A stretch of DNA of 64,000 nucleotides from Parasalinivibrio latis (GCF_036825535.1 NZ_CP098812.1:2356001-2420000); one strand, 5' to 3'; shown: positions 25,327 through 33,812, numbered from the stretch's first letter. The notes: generated by a model from the letters alone, not told the origin. Made by a program: numbers and translations.

Positions 25327-26226
25327 TCAACGGCTTGTTGGTGCCCGGTTAAAGGCCAGCAGTTGTTCAACAAAAACACTGACCGGCATCGACATCTCCC
25401 GTGAGTTCAGGTGGATGATAGAAAGCGGTCTTTTAGTATCAATATCATTTATCTTGATACGCTTAAGCGTACCCTTCTCTACTTCTTCTTTTACGGTGGC
25501 ATGTGGAACGATAGAGACACCTACCCCGGCTTCTACCGACTTTTTCAACGTATACACATTGTTGTGGGTCATACGAATGTCTACGAACACGTCTCTTTTC
25601 TCAAACAGGCTGTCAATCGCTTCTCTGGTAGGGATACCTTCGCCAAAGGCAATAAAAGGCTCATTTTCAATGGTTCGGAGTGGGACAGACTTTTTATGGC
25701 TTAAACGATGCTGGTTCCCCACAATCAGGCACAACTCATCTTCTGCATAAGGGAGAAATTCAATTCTTGGCATATTCTGTGGGTACGCAACAATGCCGAT
25801 ATCTATCTTTTCTTTTTTAATTTCCTCATAGATATCCTCACTGTGCTTATATTCAAGGTGGACACAAACCTTTGGAAAGGACTTCATAAACGATGCAAGG
25901 AAATCGCCTATTTCATACATTCCAACGCTGTGTATGGCTGCAACCCGAATATGCCCTTCCAATATCCCCTGTTTGTAATTGGATCTGACTTTAATGTTGT
26001 CGCATAACCGCAGGATCTCTTTTACGTCTTCCAGAATAAGTAAACCTTCAGGCGTAAGCTGAGTTGTCTGGGAGGTACGTGACACAAGTTGCTGGCCAAG
26101 GGCTTGCTCGAGCTTTTTAATGTGTACACTGACAGCCGGTTGGCTGATATGGTTCAGCTTGGCTACTTTTACAAAGCTTAATTCTCTCGCTAATTCGTTG
26201 AAAAGCTTAAGTTGGGTCAGGTTCAT
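25327..26226 (-). CDS. LysR-family transcriptional regulator
   Basis: A 299-residue LysR regulator. The winged helix-turn-helix is at residues about 2-60 (LKLFNELARELSFVKVAKLN, SQPAVSVHIKKLEQALG). The effector-binding domain is at about 90-295. It diverges from the PPK2 gene, and the 169-bp gap contains two inverted repeats. LysR proteins usually control the divergent neighbour, so control of polyphosphate metabolism is a reasonable inference. The effector is unknown. Confidence 0.88.
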   Translation of the reverse strand: MNLTQLKLFNELARELSFVKVAKLNHISQPAVSVHIKKLEQALGQQLVSRTSQTTQLTPEGLLILEDVKEILRLCDNIKVRSNYKQGILEGHIRVAAIHSVGMYEIGDFLASFMKSFPKVCVHLEYKHSEDIYEEIKKEKIDIGIVAYPQNMPRIEFLPYAEDELCLIVGNQHRLSHKKSVPLRTIENEPFIAFGEGIPTREAIDSLFEKRDVFVDIRMTHNNVYTLKKSVEAGVGVSIVPHATVKEEVEKGTLKRIKINDIDTKRPLSIIHLNSREMSMPVSVFVEQLLAFNRAPTSR

Positions 26227-26243
26227 ATCGATAATTAATAGTT

Positions 26244-26301
26244 ATGTTACTTATACATTTATAACATTTAAGTTACAGGTTCGGATAATGCATAATATCC
26301 G
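26244..26301. promoter_or_regulatory. Inverted repeats between LysR gene and ppk2
   Basis: ATGTTA (26244-26249) and TAACAT (26262-26267) are spaced by 12 nt. CGGATA (26282-26287) and TATCCG (26296-26301) are spaced by 8 nt. Both are perfect 6-bp dyads in the divergent promoter region and are candidate binding sites for the LysR regulator. Confidence 0.5.
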
Positions 26302-26395
26302 CATCACACGAAGAATCTTATATTTGAGACATAACGCCATCCTATATCCAAATCATGCGAGCGATAGCATTCGATTATCAGCAGGGAGAAGCACC

Positions 26396-27268
26396 ATGAG
26401 TCACACCAGCCATATATCCGAATCAAACAACATCCAACTCCCTCAACTAAATAAAAACAACGCACAGGTCGCTTTTGATCTCAATGCCAAAAACACCGGG
26501 CTACGTTGGAATGCTGACGGCAAATATCCTTACAACAAGAAAATGAATGTCCTTGACTATGAAAGGCATAAGCATGAGCTCCAAATAGAACTGCTGAAAA
26601 TGCAGGGATGGGTAAAAGAGACAAACCAACGCATTGTGATCCTGTTTGAAGGGCGGGATGCAGCCGGGAAAGGCGGAACCATAAAACGATTTATGGAACA
26701 CCTGAACCCGCGTGGTGCTCATGTTATCGCACTCGAAAAACCCAATGCCAGAGAGCGCAACCAGTGGTACTTCCAACGCTATATTGAACACCTTCCGACT
26801 AAGGGCGAAATTATTCTGTTCGACCGTTCCTGGTACAACCGGGCAGGCGTTGAAAAGGTAATGGGGTTTTGTGACGACAATGAGTACCTGGAGTTCCTGC
26901 GCCAGACACCGGATCTGGAGCGGATGCTCACCAACAGCGGCATCAAGCTTTTCAAGTACTGGTTTTCCGTCAGTCGGGAGGAACAGTTCCGCCGATTTAA
27001 ATCCCGACAGAATGACCCGTTAAAACAGTGGAAACTCAGCCCGGTTGATATGGCTTCACTCTCCAAATGGGAAGATTACACCAAGGCGAAAAAAGCCATG
27101 ATGTTCCATACCAACACGAAAGATGCGCCTTGGACTGTCATTCTTTCAGATGACAAAAAACGAGGAAGAATCAACTGTATGCGACATTTTCTAAGCCAAC
27201 TGGACTATCCAGGCAAAGACCATGATGTGGTAGACAACGTTGATCACTTGGTTGTGAAGTCGCCTTAA
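26396..27268 (+). CDS. ppk2: Polyphosphate kinase 2 (PPK2 family)
   Basis: A 290-residue cytoplasmic enzyme that transfers phosphate between polyphosphate and nucleotides. Walker A is FEGRDAAGKGG (about residues 83-93), and the Walker B/lid region is ILFDRSWYNRAGVEKVMGF (about 140-158). RFKSRQNDPLKQWKLSP and DMASLSKWEDYTKAK are typical of class I single-domain PPK2. In-frame sequence reaches upstream to 26120, but GGGAG precedes ATG 26396 and the PPK2 domain begins after it. It is followed 45 nt later by a Lys-rich coiled-coil gene and diverges from a LysR regulator. Confidence 0.92.
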   Translation: MSHTSHISESNNIQLPQLNKNNAQVAFDLNAKNTGLRWNADGKYPYNKKMNVLDYERHKHELQIELLKMQGWVKETNQRIVILFEGRDAAGKGGTIKRFMEHLNPRGAHVIALEKPNARERNQWYFQRYIEHLPTKGEIILFDRSWYNRAGVEKVMGFCDDNEYLEFLRQTPDLERMLTNSGIKLFKYWFSVSREEQFRRFKSRQNDPLKQWKLSPVDMASLSKWEDYTKAKKAMMFHTNTKDAPWTVILSDDKKRGRINCMRHFLSQLDYPGKDHDVVDNVDHLVVKSP

Positions 27269-27313
27269 CTCAATAGAAAAATCTAATAATTGTCTCAGTG
27301 CAAGGAGGAAGTA

Positions 27314-27595
27314 ATGACAAAAAGCAAACTTGAAAAGCTCCAGCGGATTATTGAAAAAAGTCAGCAGGAAGTAGAAAAAACAGCCGAGATTGCAAACGCT
27401 GCCGTTGAGAGTGCTAAAATCGCGATGGAAAAAGCGGAAAAGGCAGAAAGTGCTGCCAACAAGGCAAAACAAAAACTTAAAGAAGCCCGTAAAAAACTTA
27501 AAGAAGCCCGGACAATTCAAATTGCAGAAAAAAAGGCCTCTAAGAAATCAGCCATTAAAAAAGCCAAGAAAATAAGCAAAAAATCAAAGAAGTAG
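27314..27595 (+). CDS. Lys/Ala-rich coiled-coil protein downstream of ppk2
   Basis: A 93-residue, very basic protein. A perfect AGGAGG lies 5 nt before ATG 27314. Residues about 5-70 form an uninterrupted Ala/Glu/Lys heptad pattern, and the C-terminal 25 residues are mostly Lys, Ser and Ala (KKASKKSAIKKAKK), resembling histone H1-like or phasin/PhaF tails. It has no signal peptide. It lies 45 nt after ppk2 on the same strand and before a shared terminator, so it is probably co-transcribed. A role in binding polyphosphate or DNA is inference from charge and context only. Confidence 0.75.
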   Translation: MTKSKLEKLQRIIEKSQQEVEKTAEIANAAVESAKIAMEKAEKAESAANKAKQKLKEARKKLKEARTIQIAEKKASKKSAIKKAKKISKKSKK

Positions 27596-27613
27596 CAGCA
27601 AGTATTATGTACA

Positions 27614-27645
27614 GAGGTCGCCGCAGCGACCTCACTTTTCTTTTA
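27614..27645 (+). terminator. Terminator of the ppk2 operon
   Basis: Perfect 8-bp stem GAGGTCGC / GCGACCTC with a CGCA loop, followed by TTTTCTTTT. Confidence 0.88.
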
Positions 27646-27727
27646 ATTCCCTATCCTAACACCACTATTTGACTGAAGAATGGCATACTCAAATAGTTGG
27701 TCATAAAATTCGAATTCTGGACTGTTT

Positions 27728-28177
27728 GTGGGAATTAATACGTTAAGGCTTGAAGACCTCTCAGCTGCCAGTGAAGTCTGTATTGCTTCATTTATGGCTT
27801 CTGTTGCCCCTACCCTGACAGAGGAAGGTATTGCCTCTTTCCTTTCTATCGCATCAGAGCAAAATATCTGGAAACGAATGACCGAAGGCAACACGGTCTT
27901 AGCCTATGTAAGTAAAGGGAAACTACTGGGTATCGTAGAACTCAGGGATGAACATCATATCGCCTCTCTGTTTGTATCTCCTGACCATCAAGGTAAAGGC
28001 ATCGGGCGGGCACTCCTGGAAGCCATCCAGCAATACGTGAAAGGCAACAGGATCACTGTAAGTGCATCACTCACATCAGTAGGAGCCTATGAGGCTTTTG
28101 GTTTTGTCAGAGTCGGAATACCAGATGAAAAATCCGGCCTGAAGTTTCAACCTATGGAAAAGAAGCTCAACTCTTGA
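27728..28177 (+). CDS. GNAT-family N-acetyltransferase
   Basis: A 149-residue single GNAT domain, transferring acetyl from acetyl-CoA to an unknown amine. The acetyl-CoA-binding motif A is HIASLFVSPDHQGKGIGRALLEA (loop QGKGIGRAL at about residues 94-102), followed by VSASLTSVGAYEAFGFVRVG, the motif B region. The start is probably GTG 27728, directly giving the family-like opening GINTLRLEDL; no strong ribosome site is seen, so the start is uncertain. Confidence 0.82.
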   Translation: MGINTLRLEDLSAASEVCIASFMASVAPTLTEEGIASFLSIASEQNIWKRMTEGNTVLAYVSKGKLLGIVELRDEHHIASLFVSPDHQGKGIGRALLEAIQQYVKGNRITVSASLTSVGAYEAFGFVRVGIPDEKSGLKFQPMEKKLNS

Positions 28178-28361
28178 GTATTTTGGGCCAGCACAAATAC
28201 GCAGCACCATAAAGTGAATTCCCTTCTTAAAAAGCGGAATACTCCCAATCAGCGCAGCGGACCCTCTCATCCCTGTCCAATACTTTGTGTTTAACACCCC
28301 TCTGGATCATTCATTGGTTGTTTTGGTCAACAGGAATTCAGGTAACTATAAGGAAAAGAAT

Positions 28362-28841
28362 ATGAAGGAAGTGACTGAGGAAACACTGGCAATGGCAAAA
28401 TCAATTGGCAGTGAAATCGACGAAGCACTGAACGCCCACCAGGCTCCGGAAAATAGGGGCAGGGATATTCTGGATTTAACGCCGGACAGCTTCAGGCAAC
28501 GCCTGACGGGTGTACCTGTAGAAGAACTGCAAGAAGAGGTGTCCCAGGAATATGCTGCCCAGAACACTCCCCTGATGAAAAGCAAATTCAGCTGTGCCGC
28601 CTGCACTACACTCACATATGCGGGTATAGTAGCAGCTGTCGGCGCCACCGTGATTGTCTCCGGTGGCATGTCCATCGCTGCTGTACTGGCCGCATCTGGA
28701 TACTCAGTGGCTGGCCTGGCAACCATCATTTCTGCCATGACCGGAGTCAGTGTCGGTGCGGTCACTGCCATGTTGTCCGTCAGCGGTGTAACACTGAGCG
28801 TGCTCGTCATTGGCCTTTGCGAAAAAATGGGAAAATGCTGA
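28362..28841 (+). CDS. Acidic leader plus Gly/Ala-rich hydrophobic core protein, unknown
   Basis: A 159-residue protein from ATG 28362, preceded by AAGGA. Residues 1-72 are hydrophilic and acidic. Residues about 79-159 are a long hydrophobic stretch very rich in Gly, Ala, Ser, Val and Thr, interrupted by no charged residue until the end. Cys pairs frame it: SCAACTT at its start and GLCEKMGKC at its end. The layout recalls ribosomal-peptide or bacteriocin precursors, or a helical-hairpin membrane protein. No maturation or export gene is nearby. I do not recognise a family. Confidence 0.65.
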   Translation: MKEVTEETLAMAKSIGSEIDEALNAHQAPENRGRDILDLTPDSFRQRLTGVPVEELQEEVSQEYAAQNTPLMKSKFSCAACTTLTYAGIVAAVGATVIVSGGMSIAAVLAASGYSVAGLATIISAMTGVSVGAVTAMLSVSGVTLSVLVIGLCEKMGKC

Positions 28842-28922
28842 GTGCTCTTGTTGTTCGGGATTGGGTGGGGACTGTGATAAAGTGCCCGCCGATTGCCTTT
28901 AAACACCCAAGAGACCCGTTAG

Positions 28923-29231
28923 ATGTCAGGAAACCAGCCAAACAATCCACTGCATGGCGTTAAGCTAGAACAAATTGTCACCGAACTTTCAGAACATTTT
29001 GGCTGGCAGGGGTTGGCAGATCGTATTGCAATCAACTGTTTTCGCAGTGACCCATCGGTGAAATCCAGCCTGAAATTTCTCCGTAAAACCCAGTGGGCCC
29101 GTGACAAGGTTGAAGCACTATACCTAGACACTTTCTTTGGGGCTGCACCAAAACCGATGAAAAAAGAGCTAACGCAACGAACGGAAAAAACAGCAAAAGT
29201 CGATCCTTGGAAGAACCTCAGAAAATCCTGA
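28923..29231 (+). CDS. VF530-family (DUF2132) DNA-binding-like protein
   Basis: A 102-residue small protein. NNPLHGVKLEQIVTELSEH (about residues 7-25), GWQGLADRIAINCF and SSLKFLRKTQWARDKVEALY are the hallmarks of the VF530/DUF2132 family, named after a Vibrio fischeri protein whose structure suggested DNA binding. A basic tail follows (about 78-102). Cellular role is not established. It is a single-gene unit with a hairpin downstream. Confidence 0.88.
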   Translation: MSGNQPNNPLHGVKLEQIVTELSEHFGWQGLADRIAINCFRSDPSVKSSLKFLRKTQWARDKVEALYLDTFFGAAPKPMKKELTQRTEKTAKVDPWKNLRKS

Positions 29232-29266
29232 GCCTGACCGCAGCGCTCCACCGTTCGAAATCAGAA

Positions 29267-29299
29267 ATACCAACAGTCGCACTTGCTTGCTGTTGGTAT
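29267..29299. terminator. Hairpin between convergent VF530 and pldA genes
   Basis: Perfect 10-bp stem ATACCAACAG / CTGTTGGTAT with a 13-nt loop. There is no T-run on the plus strand and only a weak one on the minus strand, so terminator function is probable but unproven. Confidence 0.6.
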
Positions 29300-29309
29300 A
29301 GTCCCGGAT

Positions 29310-30152
29310 TTAGAAAAATGACACCCCCACACCGATGGCATTGTCATAGTGGTTGTAATCTGAAATTGCAGCCCCGTAGCCACTTTGCAGCAACATGTAA
29401 CCATGTAGCCCGCTAACAATCGGGAAATTCCAACTCAATTGCTCAAAGCCTTTCGAAAATCCACTTTCGGCCTGGTTTCTCAGCATCAACTTGAACTGAT
29501 GCCTGTCGATGGTATAAGTCGCTGATACTTTCCCATAACCCATATAGTCCATAATGTCCGGGTTATAATCTTTACCACCAAAATGCAGCCTTACCCAGGG
29601 CTTAACATCAAAGCAAAAAGAACTATTTTTCAACGTGATATCGGCGTATGCCCGGTTCCATGAACGCTCGTAAAATCCCCCTTTTCCGTTGGATTGGTGT
29701 TCCATGCCAAAGCGATAGCTGTCTACAGTCCAGTCCCCGATTTTTGTTTCCGGCCTGAAAACCCAAAACAATTCAGGTTGATACTGGGTATCCCGAAAAT
29801 AGGCGGATTTTGCGTAGGCTTGCCAATTCGAACGCTGCGTATAGGCAACGTACACATCATCATTGTCAGTCAGCAGATTTGAAAAAAGTCCGAACTTCAC
29901 ACTCAATTGAAACTGTAAATTAGTCCGGCCAACGGTTTTCCCTCCATTCGGGTTCTGCGGCGCATAATATTGTTGGGCGGGCTCTTCAGTGAAATACACA
30001 GGCAACATATAGTTATCCTGATAAGGTTCGAGTTGAAGAACAGGTTGGGAAGAAGGATCAGACGTAAAGACTGAGGGCTGGTTTCCAGTTGCCAGCACGC
30101 CAAAAGACACAAGACACAATAAGCCGGCATGGAAAAAGACAATGCGTTTCAT
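29310..30152 (-). CDS. pldA: Outer-membrane phospholipase A (OMPLA)
   Basis: A 280-residue outer-membrane beta barrel that hydrolyses phospholipids in the outer leaflet when lipid asymmetry is lost. Signal peptide of about 22 residues. PYQDNYMLPVYF, YTQRSNWQAYAKSAYFRDTQYQPELFW and FGMEHQSNGKGG, then ERSWNRAY, are the family blocks. The catalytic His and Ser are in HQS and the Asn in SWN. It ends in Phe, as outer-membrane barrels do (VGVSFF). Reverse strand, single gene. Confidence 0.93.
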   Translation of the reverse strand: MKRIVFFHAGLLCLVSFGVLATGNQPSVFTSDPSSQPVLQLEPYQDNYMLPVYFTEEPAQQYYAPQNPNGGKTVGRTNLQFQLSVKFGLFSNLLTDNDDVYVAYTQRSNWQAYAKSAYFRDTQYQPELFWVFRPETKIGDWTVDSYRFGMEHQSNGKGGFYERSWNRAYADITLKNSSFCFDVKPWVRLHFGGKDYNPDIMDYMGYGKVSATYTIDRHQFKLMLRNQAESGFSKGFEQLSWNFPIVSGLHGYMLLQSGYGAAISDYNHYDNAIGVGVSFF

Positions 30153-30331
30153 GGGAAGAACCTGAATATCGAAGCATCATCCCACCGATGGAGTTCAGCG
30201 AATGATACGTAAAGACAAGGAGGCCATTATACCCTCCCAAACATGCCCACAATCCGCAAATCCCCGTTATTAGAGGTGTAAAAGCAATAGCTTAGTTTCC
30301 GTTTCTGAAAGGGTAAAACTCATCATGAAGG

Positions 30332-30946
30332 TTAACGTTCTGACATAGCGAGGTTTACACCCAAACCGGCAAATGCCGCTGCAAACATCTTTTTCATCCG
30401 CTGTTGTAAACGTTCAGAGCGCATCACAGCATTTCTGAAACCACTTGCCACCAGACCATAACCCAGGAATACCACAAAGGTCATCAGCATAAAGACGCTG
30501 CTTAACACCATCATTTCCGTAACCGGCGTTGAGCTAACCGGTGAAATAAACTGAGGCAGAAAAGCCAGGAAGAAAATCGACAGTTTGGGATTAAGTACAT
30601 TTGCCAGCATCGCCCAGACAGCGATTCGCCAGCCTGCACCCGGCTCCGTCTCGCCATCAAATGAAAAGCCCTGGTTGTCTTTCCACATCACTACTGCCAG
30701 ATAAAAAAGGTAAAGCACGCCAAGATATTTCAGTGTGGTGAATGCCACGGCACTTACATGCAATAAAGCCGCTAAACCAAAGATACTTGCCAAAAGATGG
30801 GGAACGATACCTGCCGTACACCCCAAAGCGGCATAAAACGCAGCGCTTCTGCCCTGAATCAATGCATAGGTCACAGTGAAAATAACGCCTGTACCCGGAA
30901 TAAGGACGACAACGAGTGCGGTCAACATAAATTCCATTGTGAGCAT
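30332..30946 (-). CDS. LysE/RhtB-family amino acid exporter
   Basis: A 204-residue inner-membrane protein with about six membrane segments. The N-terminus carries VVLIPGTGVIFTVTYALIQGR (about residues 12-32), and GCTAGIVPHLLASIFGLAALL follows, both typical of RhtB proteins that export homoserine, threonine or similar compounds. GGAGG precedes ATG 30946; an upstream in-frame start at 30976 lacks this. The substrate is unknown. Confidence 0.88.
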   Translation of the reverse strand: MLTMEFMLTALVVVLIPGTGVIFTVTYALIQGRSAAFYAALGCTAGIVPHLLASIFGLAALLHVSAVAFTTLKYLGVLYLFYLAVVMWKDNQGFSFDGETEPGAGWRIAVWAMLANVLNPKLSIFFLAFLPQFISPVSSTPVTEMMVLSSVFMLMTFVVFLGYGLVASGFRNAVMRSERLQQRMKKMFAAAFAGLGVNLAMSER

Positions 30947-31085
30947 AGTTTTCCTCCGTGATAGCAAATCAATCAAGATCTGGTCTTTTAAAAGACTGTC
31001 AGAATTTGCCCTAAGTTGGAATCACTCATGTCACCCACGCGGTGTAGATTTTGCAGCGATTCAGTGCTGTTTTTACTTTTGACAC

Positions 31086-31113
31086 AAAAAGGCGGCCCAT
31101 GAATCAGGCCGCC
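31086..31113 (-). terminator. Terminator of the class 3 lipase gene
   Basis: On the reverse strand GGCGGCC pairs with GGGCCGCC around an 8-nt loop and is followed by TTTTT. It lies 30 bp after the lipase stop. Confidence 0.85.
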
Positions 31114-31143
31114 GGGTCTTCCTAGCCAATGAGGTGGTTCAGA

Positions 31144-32169
31144 TTAAAGCTCATTTAACAGGCTTGGGAACGAATTGATTGCGTACTCAACCTGCCAAGC
31201 CAACAGCTGCAACGTATCTTCCGTCCAATCGATATAAAATGAAGCACGGAACGAATTGATGTCATTATCAATGCTGTCGTAATCACTGGTGTTGTTACGG
31301 TAGATTGGCTGTGCCAGGAACTGGAGCTCTTCCTTGATAGAAATCGTAAAGTGACGAGTCAGGCCAGTATCAGCCAGCGGGAGTGGATTAAAGCGGTCTG
31401 CTGACAGGTAGAAAATGTCACCGTATTGCTTGGAATCCACACCCAAGGTATCGGCGTCTTGCTGGAAGTCCAGATCAGAGACCATTTCCCCTTCCAGGTT
31501 GTAATTTACCAGCCCTTCGGAGTTGCCTCTCCAGGCACTTCTTGCTTGACCGTCTGCTGCAAGTGCATCTTTGATTTTACCTAGTACCGCATCACCGACA
31601 CCTGCTGCGTCAAATACGGTGGCATCCTCTCCGGTACGCAACGCCGCAACTGTTGCAAGGCCACCACCAAGACTATGGCCGGTGAAGTGGATGTTGTAGC
31701 TGCTATATCGGTTCACAAGATCTGCAGAGTCAGTGATTGCACTCTGGTACTGTGCTGGTACTTCCCCTTCAACCATAATACCGTTAGTCACCCAGTCATC
31801 GGTTCCCAGTTCACTGCCACGAAATGCGATAACTGCTGAACTGCCTTTTGTATAAACAGCGGCATAATAGCCGGTAGAGGCATTGCTGATGACTTCTTCA
31901 CGGGTCCACCCTCGAGGTGCGCCTGAGCTTTTATAAACGTTTTCAGAGAATGAAAGGTAGAACAGCGCATCTCCCGCCTGGTTAACTGAGGGGGGCTGGT
32001 GCGTTTTATAGGTTGTGCCAGCCGGATTGGCCGTAACAGACATATTCGGATTCAACACTGAATCCACATATGAGCCGATATTCCCTAACTCCTCAGAGGT
32101 AGTTGCCGAAGCAGTATGCACAGTAAAGCCCAAACACAGGGCGAGTGAGTAAGCGGATATATTTTTCAT
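31144..32169 (-). CDS. Secreted class 3 lipase-like alpha/beta hydrolase
   Basis: A 341-residue exported hydrolase from ATG 32169 (AAGGA upstream; an ATG at 32232 would add 21 residues and is not favoured). Signal peptide ends near ASA-TT (about residue 22). The nucleophile elbow is FTGHSLGGGLATVAAL with the Ser in GHSLG. AVIAFRGSE is the usual oxyanion strand, and NGIMVEGE lies in the lid region. The catalytic Asp is probably in DAAGVGDAV and the His in LTRHFTIS. Fits the lipase class 3/DUF2974 group, acting on lipids outside the cell. Confidence 0.85.
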   Translation of the reverse strand: MKNISAYSLALCLGFTVHTASATTSEELGNIGSYVDSVLNPNMSVTANPAGTTYKTHQPPSVNQAGDALFYLSFSENVYKSSGAPRGWTREEVISNASTGYYAAVYTKGSSAVIAFRGSELGTDDWVTNGIMVEGEVPAQYQSAITDSADLVNRYSSYNIHFTGHSLGGGLATVAALRTGEDATVFDAAGVGDAVLGKIKDALAADGQARSAWRGNSEGLVNYNLEGEMVSDLDFQQDADTLGVDSKQYGDIFYLSADRFNPLPLADTGLTRHFTISIKEELQFLAQPIYRNNTSDYDSIDNDINSFRASFYIDWTEDTLQLLAWQVEYAINSFPSLLNEL

Positions 32170-32525
32170 TTTACTTATCCTTGTAATATTAAAACACGTC
32201 GTACTGGGTAATATTGATACTTCTAGTATCACTTTTAATTATTATTAGAGTATCAAATAGTCTCAATAGAAAACCAGTATCTTATGGAGGAGGGATAGAA
32301 AATGAATTTGTATTACCATCGCACCGAGAATGTTATTAACTTGTTATATTTCTTGGGAATTGAGAAAATATTGAGAAGATAGAAGCATTTTCTATTAGAT
32401 AATACGAATTTAATCAATTGTGAGACAGATCTGATAAATGCATGACAAATAAATGAAGTTCTACATGATATTCATGATGTTGATGTGACTAGTAAAGCAT
32501 GCGGGGTAGTATGTTTGGGTGTATA
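32170..32525. other. AT-rich region between lipase and PEP-CTERM genes
   Basis: About 355 bp with no plausible gene. It carries the GTATC-type motif array described separately near the lipase start, then mostly AT-rich sequence up to the PEP-CTERM gene terminator. Confidence 0.5.
32215..32281. promoter_or_regulatory. AGTATC/GATACT motif array upstream of lipase
   Basis: A perfect dyad TGATACT-N3-AGTATCA (32215-32231) is followed by AGTATC at 32249-32254 and again at 32276-32281. Four copies in 67 bp, 46-112 bp upstream of the lipase start, look like an operator array for an unidentified regulator. Confidence 0.45.
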
Positions 32526-32560
32526 TAAAAACCTCCCGGGTGCTTGCCAACCAGGAGGTT
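32526..32560 (-). terminator. Terminator of the PEP-CTERM gene
   Basis: AACCTCC pairs with GGAGGTT across a 17-nt loop; on the reverse strand the stem is followed by TTTTATA. It starts 30 bp after the stop. Confidence 0.75.
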
Positions 32561-32589
32561 CTTTATTAATTAGAAAAAATGCGGTTGGT

Positions 32590-33375
32590 TTAAATGGTTC
32601 TACGGCGACGATAGAGAGCAAAACCCAATAGGCCAGCCCCAAACAACGCGATTGTTGCAGGTTCCGGAACAGTTGTAATTTTGAGCCTGAAATCAACATT
32701 AGACGTGTCATTTTCTAAGGTCTGCACACCACGACAGCCTGCAGCCACGCCCGCAGCAGCACAGGTATCGTCAGATAGAAGAATCAGGTTAGGGTCGATG
32801 ATCGATGCCTCATAGTTCGTTCCCATATAGCTGAAATTCTTAACAAAATCTGTAGACGTCAACACGAAAATATCGTCACATACGGAACCGGCTGGGAATC
32901 CACAGGGGTCAGAGTTGCTTGTTTCCGCGAAGCTGAACGAAAAATTCTGTGTTATCGGCGCAAGTACCCCCCCCAGAGGGTCGATTGCATTCAATACAAC
33001 AGAAAAGGACAGGACACCGGTCTCGAGGATAGAAAATGCGCTCGAAATTGCGTTATTCCAGTGTGTAATTGTACCCACAGTTTCCAGTGCACCATTGGTA
33101 AATACTGATCCCGCAGCAGGAGAACCTGTAATTTCAAGGGCACTTCGGCTATCGCTTGGGTCAGCAAGCAGATCAGTATGGTCTCCCCCTGTCGCACCCC
33201 AACTTAACAGCGATGGGGTATTTCCCGGTGTTCCGCCACCTGCCGTAAAGGTCGTTTGAGTTGTGTCCCACTGAAGCGAAGAGTTGTACCCCCACTCAGT
33301 TACGAACGTTGCATTGGCCACACCGGATACAAAGAATGCTGCGGCTGCAAACGCGGATAATAAAATCTTTTTCAT
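32590..33375 (-). CDS. PEP-CTERM sorting-domain protein, THxN type
   Basis: A 261-residue exported protein. Signal peptide of 22 residues ends NA-TF. The C-terminus carries the exosortase sorting signal: VPEPATIALFGAGLLGFA then a basic cluster (YRRRR). ITHWNN at about residue 106 fits the THxN signature of one PEP-CTERM subfamily. Such proteins are cleaved and anchored or released by exosortase and are linked to exopolysaccharide and floc or biofilm matrix. No exosortase gene is in the window. A sigma-54-like promoter precedes it. AAGGAGCC provides the ribosome site. Confidence 0.9.
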   Translation of the reverse strand: MKKILLSAFAAAAFFVSGVANATFVTEWGYNSSLQWDTTQTTFTAGGGTPGNTPSLLSWGATGGDHTDLLADPSDSRSALEITGSPAAGSVFTNGALETVGTITHWNNAISSAFSILETGVLSFSVVLNAIDPLGGVLAPITQNFSFSFAETSNSDPCGFPAGSVCDDIFVLTSTDFVKNFSYMGTNYEASIIDPNLILLSDDTCAAAGVAAGCRGVQTLENDTSNVDFRLKITTVPEPATIALFGAGLLGFALYRRRRTI

Positions 33376-33440
33376 TTAGAAGGCTCCTTTCGTTCATCCA
33401 GAACTGATTGCATAGTTGCACAGGGCAACACTGCATACAA

Positions 33441-33456
33441 AGCAAGTTGCGTACCT
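33441..33456 (-). promoter_or_regulatory. Sigma-54 (-24/-12) promoter for the PEP-CTERM gene
   Basis: Reverse strand reads AGGTACGCAACTTGCT. This matches the consensus TGGCACG-N4-TTGCT at all but two positions, with the invariant GG and GC exactly 10 nt apart. Transcription would begin about 55 bp before the gene's ATG. RpoN control of PEP-CTERM genes through PrsK/PrsR is known from other bacteria. Confidence 0.7.
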
Positions 33457-33812
33457 TCTAAATAAGCAATTAATTAATATAAATTTTATTCCGGGTAATA
33501 TCCTTGCCATGTAAAAAAAACCGACAAGTATCCCGATATGCATTTTCACAAATCAAGTATTCCCTAGAGTCTTAATCCATAATTTACAAAGTCTTAAACG
33601 TGAAATCGCATTAATTCACACCACCAGACATGGTCAAATTCCCTGACAACTCAGAGAAGCTCTGCTGACTTAATGACTCAGTAAATTTACCTTACAAGGC
33701 ATTGCCAAACCGGCAGTGGTAATTAAGTAGAAATGGAAAAATCTTGGGTAGCAGGAAAGAAGCAATACATGGCGATTACTCATTCACAGCTCAATACACA
33801 AACAGACCCATA

